Shown in pieces: positions 34,599 through 41,512 of a DNA stretch of 55,247 bases. Both the position numbers and the translations under genes were made by a program. Below the pieces are notes generated by a model that saw only the letters and a program-made list of their open reading frames with translations, ran no database searches and was not told where the DNA came from. How positions within the stretch are numbered: the stretch's first letter is position 1; every line of letters begins with the position of its first letter. The DNA lies in NCBI GenBank assembly GCA_910577335.1, contig CAJTMJ010000020.1, positions 1-55,247 of the forward strand, written 5' to 3'. Source of the stretch: an uncultured Duncaniella sp. GTDB taxonomy: Bacteria > Bacteroidota > Bacteroidia > Bacteroidales > Muribaculaceae.

Positions 34599-34874
34599 TT
34601 ACTTACGCAAACGTCTTACTGTCTTGAAAACTTTGCCTCCTACCTTGAATGCCATCACAGCTATCTCCAGATAGCTCAAAGTGCCCAAAATTCTGCCAAA
34701 CATGCCCTTGCCGGGTATAGCCTTCAAATTTTTAACATTTGAGAAATTACGGCGCAACTGGTCCCTGTTTATCTCCATACGTGCCATAGTATAGGCACGC
34801 AAATAACGAAGCTCGTCAAGAGTGTAACCTTTCCAATCCTCTTTTTCATGAGGTAATGCTTTCCTATCACTCAT
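34599..34874 (-). CDS. Conserved small hypothetical protein (envelope module)
   Basis: The 91-residue protein has a polar, charged N-terminal half (EDWKGYTLDELRYLRAYTMA), likely helical, and a short hydrophobic segment near residues 62-80 followed by a basic end KTVRRLRK. I do not recognise a named family. Similar short proteins accompany holin-like and YtxH genes in Bacteroidales. It lies 14 bp after the holin-like gene and is probably co-transcribed with it. Membrane association is inferred from the basic tail and hydrophobic patch. Confidence 0.7.
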   Translation of the reverse strand: MSDRKALPHEKEDWKGYTLDELRYLRAYTMARMEINRDQLRRNFSNVKNLKAIPGKGMFGRILGTLSYLEIAVMAFKVGGKVFKTVRRLRK

Positions 34875-34888
34875 ATTACTGTGGCAAA

Positions 34889-35230
34889 TTAGGGATTAAA
34901 GAAAAGTCGGGAAATAAACCCGGCGATAGGATTTACAATCAATTGCTTTCTGAACACAACCGCCAAAACGAGAACCAGCACATAGAATCCACATATAATA
35001 AAATAAGCCCATACATGACCTATTCCCATGGCTATCCATGACGCCACGGCAAGTGAAAAGAAAAATACTATGATTGACACAAGCACAAAGCCTATCAAAG
35101 CAATGCTGACAGTGGCAAACAACACCGTCATTTTCTCGGCAGCGGTAAGCTTGGCATAATCGATATTGAGCTTGAAGGTATCCTTCATCTCAGCCCAAAA
35201 TGTATGTAATTGGTTCTCTTTTTCTGTCAT
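34889..35230 (-). CDS. Phage-holin-like (DUF1469/Holin_X type) membrane protein
   Basis: The 113-residue protein has an N-terminal amphipathic helix (MTEKENQLHTFWAEMKDTFK, then LNIDYAKLTAAEKMTVLFA) and two membrane helices, about 36-62 and 69-92. This is the layout of the putative actinobacterial holin-X/DUF1469 family. Despite the name these proteins are chromosomal and often stress-linked. The ATG at 35230 is preferred to one at 35263, which would begin inside the hairpin at 35265-35310. Confidence 0.75.
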   Translation of the reverse strand: MTEKENQLHTFWAEMKDTFKLNIDYAKLTAAEKMTVLFATVSIALIGFVLVSIIVFFFSLAVASWIAMGIGHVWAYFIICGFYVLVLVLAVVFRKQLIVNPIAGFISRLFFNP

Positions 35231-35264
35231 AAAATATAACTGTAATGCGAATGAATGATTCAAA

Positions 35265-35310
35265 ATCCGTCATCCCGACCTCAAATAATTCCAAGGTCGG
35301 GATGACGGAT
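35265..35310 (-). terminator. Long perfect hairpin between YtxH and holin-like genes
   Basis: ATCCGTCATCCCGACCT (35265-35281) and AGGTCGGGATGACGGAT (35294-35310) form a perfect 17-bp stem with a 12-nt loop, followed on the minus strand by TTTTG. It probably ends or attenuates the YtxH transcript. No promoter box was found for the downstream holin-like gene, so partial read-through is likely. Confidence 0.7.
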
Positions 35311-35323
35311 CATATCTGTATCA

Positions 35324-35521
35324 TTAATCATCAATTTCAGTGGTAAGCTGCTCTACCAAAGCGTCAATTTCGTTGTCAGAGCATAGGATACCTTTTTTAC
35401 GAAGAAGCTCGGCAATGCGGTTACGAACATCTTCTCCCTTTTCAGGAGCAAGAAGAAGAACAGCGCCGGCACCTACCACAGCACCTCCGATAAAAGCATA
35501 TAGGATTGATAAATTTGACAT
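35324..35521 (-). CDS. YtxH domain-containing protein (second of tandem pair)
   Basis: A 65-residue protein with an N-terminal glycine-zipper membrane helix (about 6-27, GGAVVGAGAVLLLAPEKGED) and a short helical tail (RNRIAELLRKKGI). The LLLAPEKGED...R motif marks the YtxH (general stress protein) family, whose molecular function is not established. It is a clear tandem duplicate of the gene 46 bp upstream. The tail is less basic and carries a cysteine. Confidence 0.85.
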   Translation of the reverse strand: MSNLSILYAFIGGAVVGAGAVLLLAPEKGEDVRNRIAELLRKKGILCSDNEIDALVEQLTTEIDD

Positions 35522-35567
35522 AATGTTTGAGTTTTAAGGTGTTAGTTTTATTCTTTACTGAAGCATA

Positions 35568-35765
35568 TTACTTCTTAAGCTCGTCGGCGATCTCGTCAGC
35601 AAGTTCTTCAAGCTTACTCTTCTGAAGCTTAATACCCTTGCTTTCAAGATATTTCACGATATTCTTACGAGTATCTTCACCCTTTTCAGGAGCAAGGAGT
35701 AAACCTACTGCGGCACCTGCGATAGCGCCACCGACAACTGCTAATACGATGTTTAAAGCTTTCAT
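35568..35765 (-). CDS. YtxH domain-containing protein (first of tandem pair)
   Basis: A 65-residue glycine-zipper protein with a single membrane helix (about 5-26, VGGAIAGAAVGLLLAPEKGE) and a charged helical tail rich in Lys and Glu. It shares the LLLAPEKGED block and exact length with its neighbour, so the two arose by duplication. It is first in the small envelope module and has its own candidate promoter at 35837-35868. Confidence 0.85.
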   Translation of the reverse strand: MKALNIVLAVVGGAIAGAAVGLLLAPEKGEDTRKNIVKYLESKGIKLQKSKLEELADEIADELKK

Positions 35766-35836
35766 TTTATTTTACTTTTTGGGTTAGTTTTACATTACAC
35801 TTTTACAACAATCGACTCGTTAAAAAGTTCGGAGGC

Positions 35837-35868
35837 TAAAGGTAAGTATTTTACCTGACGAATTCAAA
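35837..35868 (-). promoter_or_regulatory. Promoter of the YtxH/holin-like module
   Basis: Read on the minus strand, TTTG (35865-35868) is followed after 20 bp by TACCTTTA (35837-35844), a one-base variant of TAnnTTTG. The first YtxH gene starts 72 bp downstream. Confidence 0.5.
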
Positions 35869-35885
35869 CTCTAAGCTAAAAAAGA

Positions 35886-36467
35886 TTATTTTTTCTCCTT
35901 TCGGAACAATGAAATCAAAGATGTCAATAGATTATGACTCTCATTTTTCCGATAGGCCTCAGACTCTTTTTTAGAATGTAGGCTATGCTTTCGCTCATCT
36001 ATGGGTGAGTAACGATCATTTATTTCAAAATATTCCATCAGCTCATCCATAAACGACGATATGTTGATAGGTCGGTTACGATATTCCGGCTGCAAAGCAT
36101 GGATTAATGTGGAGACGAGAGTTTCAGGCAACGTGGCAGGCAGCGTGGCACGGATATCCTTCTCGGTCAGCACCCGTGAATCGGGAAGATTCTTTCCGGA
36201 AAGCACAAACACGAGCACAGCTGCCAATGCGTATATGTCGAGCTGTGGCATGAAATTCTCCACCACATTATATTGTTCGGGTGGTGAATACCCTTTACGG
36301 CATACCAATATAGGAGTGGTGATCACCGGATTTCCGGAATCGTCGAAATGTTTCGACGCATACAGGCTGAAAAGCACCGCTATCATTCTTCCACCCGATT
36401 TAGTGAAGCGTATATGGCGTGGATATATGTCGGCGTGCATCATCTGGAACAAATGGAGATGTCTCAC
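35886..36467 (-). CDS. Protein kinase-like protein, C-terminal part (separate frame)
   Basis: This 193-residue frame carries the C-lobe of a serine/threonine-kinase-like fold that continues the gene upstream in the -1 frame. The catalytic-loop region reads MMHADIYPRHIRF (HAD instead of HRD, Tyr instead of the usual Lys), the DFG position reads LFS, and the activation-segment end GYSPPEQY and the LDIYALAAVLVFVLSG helix are kept. A ~60-residue charged tail follows. It opens with a GTG overlapping the TGA of the upstream frame (GTGA). It is best read as part of one protein made by a -1 frameshift, or as the second half of a broken gene; independent translation is a third option. Confidence 0.6.
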   Translation of the reverse strand: MRHLHLFQMMHADIYPRHIRFTKSGGRMIAVLFSLYASKHFDDSGNPVITTPILVCRKGYSPPEQYNVVENFMPQLDIYALAAVLVFVLSGKNLPDSRVLTEKDIRATLPATLPETLVSTLIHALQPEYRNRPINISSFMDELMEYFEINDRYSPIDERKHSLHSKKESEAYRKNESHNLLTSLISLFRKEKK

Positions 36468-36488
36468 GCCTTCAAGTATAGGTTTAAA
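36432..36488 (-). promoter_or_regulatory. Candidate programmed -1 frameshift site (slippery heptamer plus stem-loop)
   Basis: On the minus strand the heptamer T TTA AAC (36488-36482) lies in the zero frame at codons 153-154 of the upstream kinase frame. After an 11-nt spacer comes GGCGTG (36470-36465), pairing with CACGCC (36437-36432). A second helix CATCT/AGATG lies inside, across a 3x3 internal loop, capped by an 11-nt loop. A -1 slip reads N-P-I-L-E-G-V-R-H-L, matching the kinase alpha-E helix. A one-base deletion in an A4 run would look the same. Confidence 0.5.
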
Positions 36489-36943
36489 ATTGATATCGCC
36501 TCATGTACCGTCAAGGGACCATGAGCATTTATATAGTCCTCCAAGGTTTCACCTTCAAGATACTCCACGACATAATAAGAAGTACCGTTCTGGTTAACCA
36601 CCTCTATTACATTAACCACTCCTGCGCCACTGTAGGTAGTGGCCTGCGCACAACGATTGGACGCAAAAACAAATGCCTTATAGAAACTGTTAACCGTAGG
36701 AGTCAGTTCTTCCGGAGTATACACCGTGCAACCATCCTCGTCACGCCGGGAACAACGTTGCATAAAAAACTCCCTCATAACAACCCTCATATCATTATTC
36801 TTACCCTTCTTATTGCCTTGTGTCACAACTTCAGCTTCATACAAGATACCGAACCCGTCCTGACTTCTATAGCCAGTTATCTCGTAATCGCTCAACTTTC
36901 CATGAATCAAAGCTCCTTTTGGAAGCCCGTTAACTATTTCCAT
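36464..36943 (-). CDS. Protein kinase-like protein, N-terminal part (frame stops at 36464)
   Basis: This 159-residue frame is the N-lobe and hinge of a Bacteroidetes-type serine/threonine kinase domain. The glycine-loop region SQDGFGILYEAEV is present. The VAIK-type strand reads MRVVMREFFMQ, with Arg where the ATP-binding Lys should be. Next come CSRRDEDG, the hinge YYVVEYLEGETLEDYINAHG and the start of helix alpha-E, where the frame ends LNLYLKA-stop. Together with the missing DFG and altered HRD in the second half, this suggests a pseudokinase. It lies 39 bp after the antiporter gene and is probably in the same transcript. Confidence 0.6.
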   Translation of the reverse strand: MEIVNGLPKGALIHGKLSDYEITGYRSQDGFGILYEAEVVTQGNKKGKNNDMRVVMREFFMQRCSRRDEDGCTVYTPEELTPTVNSFYKAFVFASNRCAQATTYSGAGVVNVIEVVNQNGTSYYVVEYLEGETLEDYINAHGPLTVHEAISILNLYLKA

Positions 36944-36982
36944 TTCAGTAAAATTGTTTTTAGAGCATATAATGAAATATCA

Positions 36983-39253
36983 TTAACCAATAGCTGCAAG
37001 CCGGTTGACATCTCCAACCACCCACAGCACATCTCCGGGAGAGAATGTGACCGACACGTCAGGCTGCATGTAGTCATCATCCCGCTGCACAGCAACCAAA
37101 AGTGACTCGTATGTATCCCTGAACCGTGACGTAACTATATTCTTACCTATCAACGGGGAAGTTTCGGAAAGACGCACACTGGTGAATCTCACATCGCCCG
37201 GAGAGGTCGCCGACACTTCACCCGGGTCGGATTCAACCACTGGGATAAGAGCTTGGATTTCATCATCGGTGCCTATCACTCCAAGCACATCACCGGGAAA
37301 TATTCTGGCTTCAGCGCCCGGCACCATAATCATATTATTGCCACGCTGTATGGAGGATATCGAGACGCCGTATTTTGACCTCAGCGATGAATTTTTAAGC
37401 TGCTCACCCACAAACGGACAGTCATACCCCACAGTCATGTACGCAAGGTGCATGTTTGACACAAGGTTGTTCTTAGCACCGCTGCGGCGAAGCTCCCTCT
37501 CATTCAGATTGTCAAGGAAGCGGGATTCTATACGGTTCATCCTGCGGCGCACATTCTTGGAGAATGACAATAATAGCAATATGAACAGAGCCACACCGAA
37601 TGTCCATCCTACTCTCATAGAGTACAGCGAGCTAAGCAGATATACAATTATTACCATTGCGATAAGTAGCCTTACCACTGTCATTATGTGCAACGGCACA
37701 TCGAATTTGGCATTTGCAGCTATCAATCGCTGACGCTCCGTTCGTTTGGATGCCGGATAGGTCAACGCCATCAGGAACGGAGCCATGATGACCAACGATA
37801 TGATAGCAGTAAAAAATCGTCCCCAGTTAGGGAACACTTTTATCATCAGCGGTTGCAGATAGTTAAGACATATAATCGACAACGCTATGAGCACTATTGA
37901 ATAGAGCACCACTCTCCAAAGATACCTTTTAAACAGGGATTGCCACAAATGCCTTATGGCGCTCTCCGAAGTTGTGGCTCCGGTAGTATACCTATCTATC
38001 AAAAAATGCAATCTGCGAGGTAGGTGAGTCTCAACGAAATTGTATGTAGGGTCAGCCATCCTTATAAAATAAGGCGTGGTGAAAGTGGTGATGACTGATA
38101 CCGCAACCACTATCGGGTAGATCTGCGGATCAAGGACACCAAGCGACATACCAAGCGACGCTATGATGAATGCGAATTCACCTATTTGTGTTAAAGAAAA
38201 ACCTGACTCGATAGCCACTCTCAAAGTCTGCCCGGTAAGCAACATTCCGAAAGTGCCGAAAAATATCATACCGACAATAACGACCGCCGAAAGTATCAAT
38301 ATCGGTGCCCAATACTCCACTATGACATCAGGATTGACCATCATACCCACCGAGATAAAAAACACCGACCCGAAAAGATCCTTGACCGGCATTGTGACAC
38401 GCTCTATCCTCTCGGCAAAACTGGTACCGGCAAGTATTGAGCCCATGACGAAGGCACCCAATGCAAGCGAAAATCCGCAAGCGACCGAAAACACAGCCAT
38501 ACCAAGGCAAAGCCCCATAGAAATAATGAGCAATGTCTCGCTGTTGAGAAATTTACGTTGGGAATTAAGCAATGACGGAAGCATGAACACACCCACCACA
38601 AACCATATTATAAGGAAGAACAGTAGTTTGCTCACGCTATAAAGCATCTCACTACCCTCCACACTATTATTTATGGCTATTGATGAAAGTATCACCATCA
38701 TCAACACGGCAAATAGGTCCTCGACAATCAGCACTGCGAATACCAAGGATGCGAATTTTTTATGGCGCAGGTTCAGATCAGTGAATGCCTTTATTATAAT
38801 GGTGGTGGATGACATCGAGAGCATCCCACCGAGAAACAGACTGTTGATATTGGAAAATCCAAGGAAATGCCCTACTCCAAAACCGGCACCCATCATTCCA
38901 CACACTATGAAAAGAGCTGTGACAACCGCCGAGCCACCGGCGTTGACTAATTTTTTAAAGCTAAATTCAAGTCCCAGAGAGAACAGAAGTACCACAATAC
39001 CTATTTGCGCCCAGAAATCTATGTTGGCTTCTGTAGTCACAGAGGGAAGATACTCAAAATGCGGACTTGCAAGAAATCCCGCCACGATATATCCAAGCAC
39101 CACCGGTTGTTTAAGCCATTTAAACAACAGAGTGGTTATCGCGCCAAGAATCAGAATGAATGCAAGGTCTTGTATAAGCCCCTCTATGTCAAAGGCTTCA
39201 GGCACAGCCGTAGTGACACTGAGTAATATAAAATTCAGTATGGTTGACATCAT
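36983..39253 (-). CDS. KefB-type cation:proton antiporter with two TrkA-C domains
   Basis: The 756-residue protein is a CPA2-family monovalent cation/proton antiporter. About 12 N-terminal helices (about 25-400) include VVLGYIVAGFLASPHFEYLP, VVLLFSLGLEFSFKKL and ALGAFVMGSILAGTSFAERI. After two further membrane spans (about 435-535), the C-terminal half has two RCK-C/TrkA-C ligand-binding domains (about 605-665 and 685-752). A Rossmann TrkA-N domain is missing. It probably exchanges K+ or Na+ for H+ at the inner membrane; the ligand sensed is unknown. Confidence 0.92.
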   Translation of the reverse strand: MMSTILNFILLSVTTAVPEAFDIEGLIQDLAFILILGAITTLLFKWLKQPVVLGYIVAGFLASPHFEYLPSVTTEANIDFWAQIGIVVLLFSLGLEFSFKKLVNAGGSAVVTALFIVCGMMGAGFGVGHFLGFSNINSLFLGGMLSMSSTTIIIKAFTDLNLRHKKFASLVFAVLIVEDLFAVLMMVILSSIAINNSVEGSEMLYSVSKLLFFLIIWFVVGVFMLPSLLNSQRKFLNSETLLIISMGLCLGMAVFSVACGFSLALGAFVMGSILAGTSFAERIERVTMPVKDLFGSVFFISVGMMVNPDVIVEYWAPILILSAVVIVGMIFFGTFGMLLTGQTLRVAIESGFSLTQIGEFAFIIASLGMSLGVLDPQIYPIVVAVSVITTFTTPYFIRMADPTYNFVETHLPRRLHFLIDRYTTGATTSESAIRHLWQSLFKRYLWRVVLYSIVLIALSIICLNYLQPLMIKVFPNWGRFFTAIISLVIMAPFLMALTYPASKRTERQRLIAANAKFDVPLHIMTVVRLLIAMVIIVYLLSSLYSMRVGWTFGVALFILLLLSFSKNVRRRMNRIESRFLDNLNERELRRSGAKNNLVSNMHLAYMTVGYDCPFVGEQLKNSSLRSKYGVSISSIQRGNNMIMVPGAEARIFPGDVLGVIGTDDEIQALIPVVESDPGEVSATSPGDVRFTSVRLSETSPLIGKNIVTSRFRDTYESLLVAVQRDDDYMQPDVSVTFSPGDVLWVVGDVNRLAAIG

Positions 39254-39284
39254 TATCTGTTATCTATTATGTTTTCGGTCAGAC

Positions 39285-40001
39285 TCAAGAGAGGTCAGCC
39301 TGATTGCTAAGTGAAATTGAGATTGTGGGATTTATATTGTGAAGTGCATCAAAGACATCCACAAAATCTGATTTTTCAGCCGTAAGAATAAGGAGATTCA
39401 ACCGTGTGGTGTTGTTCTCATAATCATATTCCACATATACCCTTGACAGATGGATTGAAAATTTCGACAACTCATCTTCGTATGGTCTCAGAGTTTTCAC
39501 TATCCCCTTCACCTTCAAGCGTATGGTGCGAGCCTCGTTACCGACATTGACTTTATGCTCTATCTCTTCGAGAATTATAAGCACCACAAGCACAAGTCCG
39601 GTAGCCACAAGCGAAATAAGGTAAAGACCACATCCCACAGCCATACCGATAGTGGCGATAATCCAGATACCGGCGGCTGTCGTGAGACCTCTCACAGAAC
39701 CTTTCATCTGAATTATCGTACCGGCACCGAGGAAACCAATACCTGAAATAACCTGCGCCGCAATTCTGCTCGGGTCGCCGCGGAGAAGCCCCACGGTTTC
39801 CTGGCAAACATAAATGGAAAGCATCATGGCAATACATGCGCCCATGGAGATAAGGGCGAATGTGCGCAAACCTGCCATCTGCCCTTTTCGCTTGCGTTCT
39901 ACACCGACAATGCTACCGAGCACCAGACTCAGGAAAATGCGAAACACCGCACTTCCGGTAGTCAGCTCAACTCCATTTACTGTATGCCAGAAATAATCCA
40001 T
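39285..40001 (-). CDS. MgtC/SapB family membrane protein
   Basis: A 238-residue protein with four or five N-terminal helices. The MgtC signature is clear in GSIVGVERKRKGQMAGLRTF, ALISMGACIAMM, SGIGFLGAGTIIQ and VRGLTTAAGIWIIATIGMAV. The C-terminal ~85 residues form a soluble ACT-like domain. MgtC proteins are linked to low-Mg2+ survival and inhibition of F-type ATP synthase in some bacteria; the role here is inferred. It lies 10 bp after the coiled-coil gene and 31 bp before the antiporter gene, in one transcript. Confidence 0.92.
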   Translation of the reverse strand: MDYFWHTVNGVELTTGSAVFRIFLSLVLGSIVGVERKRKGQMAGLRTFALISMGACIAMMLSIYVCQETVGLLRGDPSRIAAQVISGIGFLGAGTIIQMKGSVRGLTTAAGIWIIATIGMAVGCGLYLISLVATGLVLVVLIILEEIEHKVNVGNEARTIRLKVKGIVKTLRPYEDELSKFSIHLSRVYVEYDYENNTTRLNLLILTAEKSDFVDVFDALHNINPTISISLSNQADLS

Positions 40002-40011
40002 GACAATAAAA

Positions 40012-40926
40012 CTATTTCTTCAGGGTAAAATGACGGGAAGTAAGACGGTAACCGTCAGTAAACAGCTCTACGGTATAATCGCCGGGGGTCAATGTGGTGT
40101 TCACGTCCCAATATATCACTACGCCTGAAATTTCATCTCCGGAATACTCAATAGTCTTCTTAGCTGTACAGGGGATAGACCTTCCTTCAAAAGGAAATCC
40201 ACCCGCATCGCCAAGCAGTTGCCCTTCTGGGTTGGTGATACGCAGATAAATTATCTTGTTACCCACAGGTGTAGAGTTGTTTTGAGGGATGGTGAATGTC
40301 ACTTTAAGCTGTTTGGCCTTAGTCACGTTCTTCTCCACCTTGCCATTCTTTTTAAGTCCCACAAGCGAAACTCCGGTGACATTGAGTTTCTCTGCAAGTG
40401 TCATTCGCTCACTAAGAGTTTCATTACTGCGGGTCACCTCCTGAACACGTGACGACAAGCGCTGATTCTGAGCTTTTATCTCACTGTTCTCAGCACGCAG
40501 ACCGGCGTTCTCCTTATTCAGTGAGTCAATCTGTGCGATATAGTGTCTGAGAAGGCTCTTAAGTGTTGATATCTCGTTTTGCAATTCCTTTATGCGGGCT
40601 TGAGATTTCACTTTCTCATTTTTCAGCTCCTGCATGAGTTGCTCAACCTTGGCTTTAGCTGCGGTGTATTTGGCAAGTATTGTATCGTTTGCAAGACGTT
40701 GTGCCTGATCCTCATATTGCTGGAATTCCGCATTCAACATGTCGAATTCGTTAGACAATTGCAGCTGCTCGTTAGTTAACTGCAATTCTTCATTTTCCAT
40801 CCTTACCTCCTGGACTTGTGATTTCAAAGATGCCACCTGAGTCACACCAAACGCAACCACAATCAGCAAAAGAGCCGCAAGCACGATTGCCACGATAACC
40901 ATAGGAGAGAATTTCTTATTCTTCAT
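40012..40926 (-). CDS. Membrane-anchored coiled-coil protein, unknown function
   Basis: The 304-residue protein has one N-terminal membrane helix (about 10-30, VIVAIVLAALLLIVVAFGVT) and a long coiled coil (about 31-180) rich in Leu, Glu, Gln and Asn. A ~110-residue beta-rich C-terminal domain follows (LKVTFTIPQNNSTPVGNKII, TPGDYTVELFTDGYRLTSRH). The orientation puts the coiled coil and beta domain in the periplasm. I do not recognise a named family, though similar proteins occur across Bacteroidales. It is the first gene of the operon with MgtC, the antiporter and the kinase-like gene. Confidence 0.78.
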   Translation of the reverse strand: MKNKKFSPMVIVAIVLAALLLIVVAFGVTQVASLKSQVQEVRMENEELQLTNEQLQLSNEFDMLNAEFQQYEDQAQRLANDTILAKYTAAKAKVEQLMQELKNEKVKSQARIKELQNEISTLKSLLRHYIAQIDSLNKENAGLRAENSEIKAQNQRLSSRVQEVTRSNETLSERMTLAEKLNVTGVSLVGLKKNGKVEKNVTKAKQLKVTFTIPQNNSTPVGNKIIYLRITNPEGQLLGDAGGFPFEGRSIPCTAKKTIEYSGDEISGVVIYWDVNTTLTPGDYTVELFTDGYRLTSRHFTLKK

Positions 40927-41045
40927 AAACCGATAGTTTTAGAGATTGTCTAAAATTTAAATTAGTTTTAAGCGTTAATTTTAAGATTTATGTGTTAAGA
41001 ACATTCTGAAAATTCAATCATGTTCAAAATGCCTTTGTTAAATTG

Positions 41046-41077
41046 CAAAATTACTAAACACACAACTATTAACCAAA
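41046..41077 (-). promoter_or_regulatory. Promoter of the coiled-coil/mgtC/antiporter operon
   Basis: On the minus strand, TTTG (41074-41077) is followed after exactly 20 bp by TAATTTTG (41046-41053), a full match to the Bacteroidetes consensus. The leader to the first gene would be about 113 nt. Confidence 0.7.
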
Positions 41078-41122
41078 TCTCCACTCGAAAACTTTTCCAA
41101 CATTCCAATCAAATCCTTAAAT

Positions 41123-41317
41123 TGAACTGATTTAAACTTTTTATTTTTTAAGATTTGATGCTATTTTCGAGATGAATTATTAGCTCGATGAGGGAGCTTA
41201 GCGAGCTAAATGACCGAAGAGATGCTGATAACTTCAGCCGAAAAGAGCTTCAAAGATTGAAAACAAGGTAATTTTCAGCCTGAGTTTAACATTTTATAAA
41301 AAGTTTAAATCAGTTCA
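41123..41317 (+). mobile_element. 195-bp MITE-like palindromic element, copy 1
   Basis: The ends TGAACTGATTTAAACTTTTT-AT (41123-41144) and their exact reverse complement (41296-41317) are 22-bp terminal inverted repeats. The interior holds nested inverted repeats such as TTAGC-GA-GCTAA. No open reading frame is present. A second copy lies inverted at 55013-55200 with near-identical sequence. Non-autonomous transposition is inferred; no target-site duplication was clear. Confidence 0.72.
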
Positions 41318-41386
41318 TTTTTATGCTCTTAAACATAAAACATGATTTATACACTTCAAAAGCCATATATTTAAAGTTAAAATAGC

Positions 41387-41394
41387 TAACTTTG
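41387..41394 (+). promoter_or_regulatory. -7 box upstream of the GH97 gene
   Basis: TAACTTTG matches TAnnTTTG, 119 bp ahead of the GH97 start. No clear -33 box was found, so this is moderate evidence. Confidence 0.45.
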
Positions 41395-41512
41395 CGATAT
41401 AGTAACCTTAAATAAAACATTCCCGTTATGTGAATCTTATATTTAAGTTAGGGTTCATAAGAAACCGTCAATTTTCAACAGAATCTAAAAATAGATATTT
41501 AAATAGATATGT

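Larger units (their letters stand above)
40927..41512. other. Long intergenic region between divergent genes
   Basis: No gene is seen in these 586 AT-rich bases. The region holds the minus-strand promoter at 41046-41077, the 195-bp MITE-like element at 41123-41317 and a plus-strand -7 box at 41387-41394 ahead of the GH97 gene. The rest shows nothing I can interpret. Confidence 0.75.

Noticed and set aside
36503..37105. 200-residue plus-strand frame opposite the kinase-like and antiporter genes
   Set aside because: It crosses two real minus-strand genes and shows no domain or promoter.
37182..37733. 183-residue plus-strand frame opposite the antiporter C-terminal domains
   Set aside because: It is a shadow of the TrkA-C coding region on the other strand; Ser/Thr/Pro-rich low-complexity translation.
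38673..39314. 213-residue plus-strand frame opposite the antiporter membrane domain
   Set aside because: The opposite strand encodes conserved transporter helices; this frame is polar and featureless.
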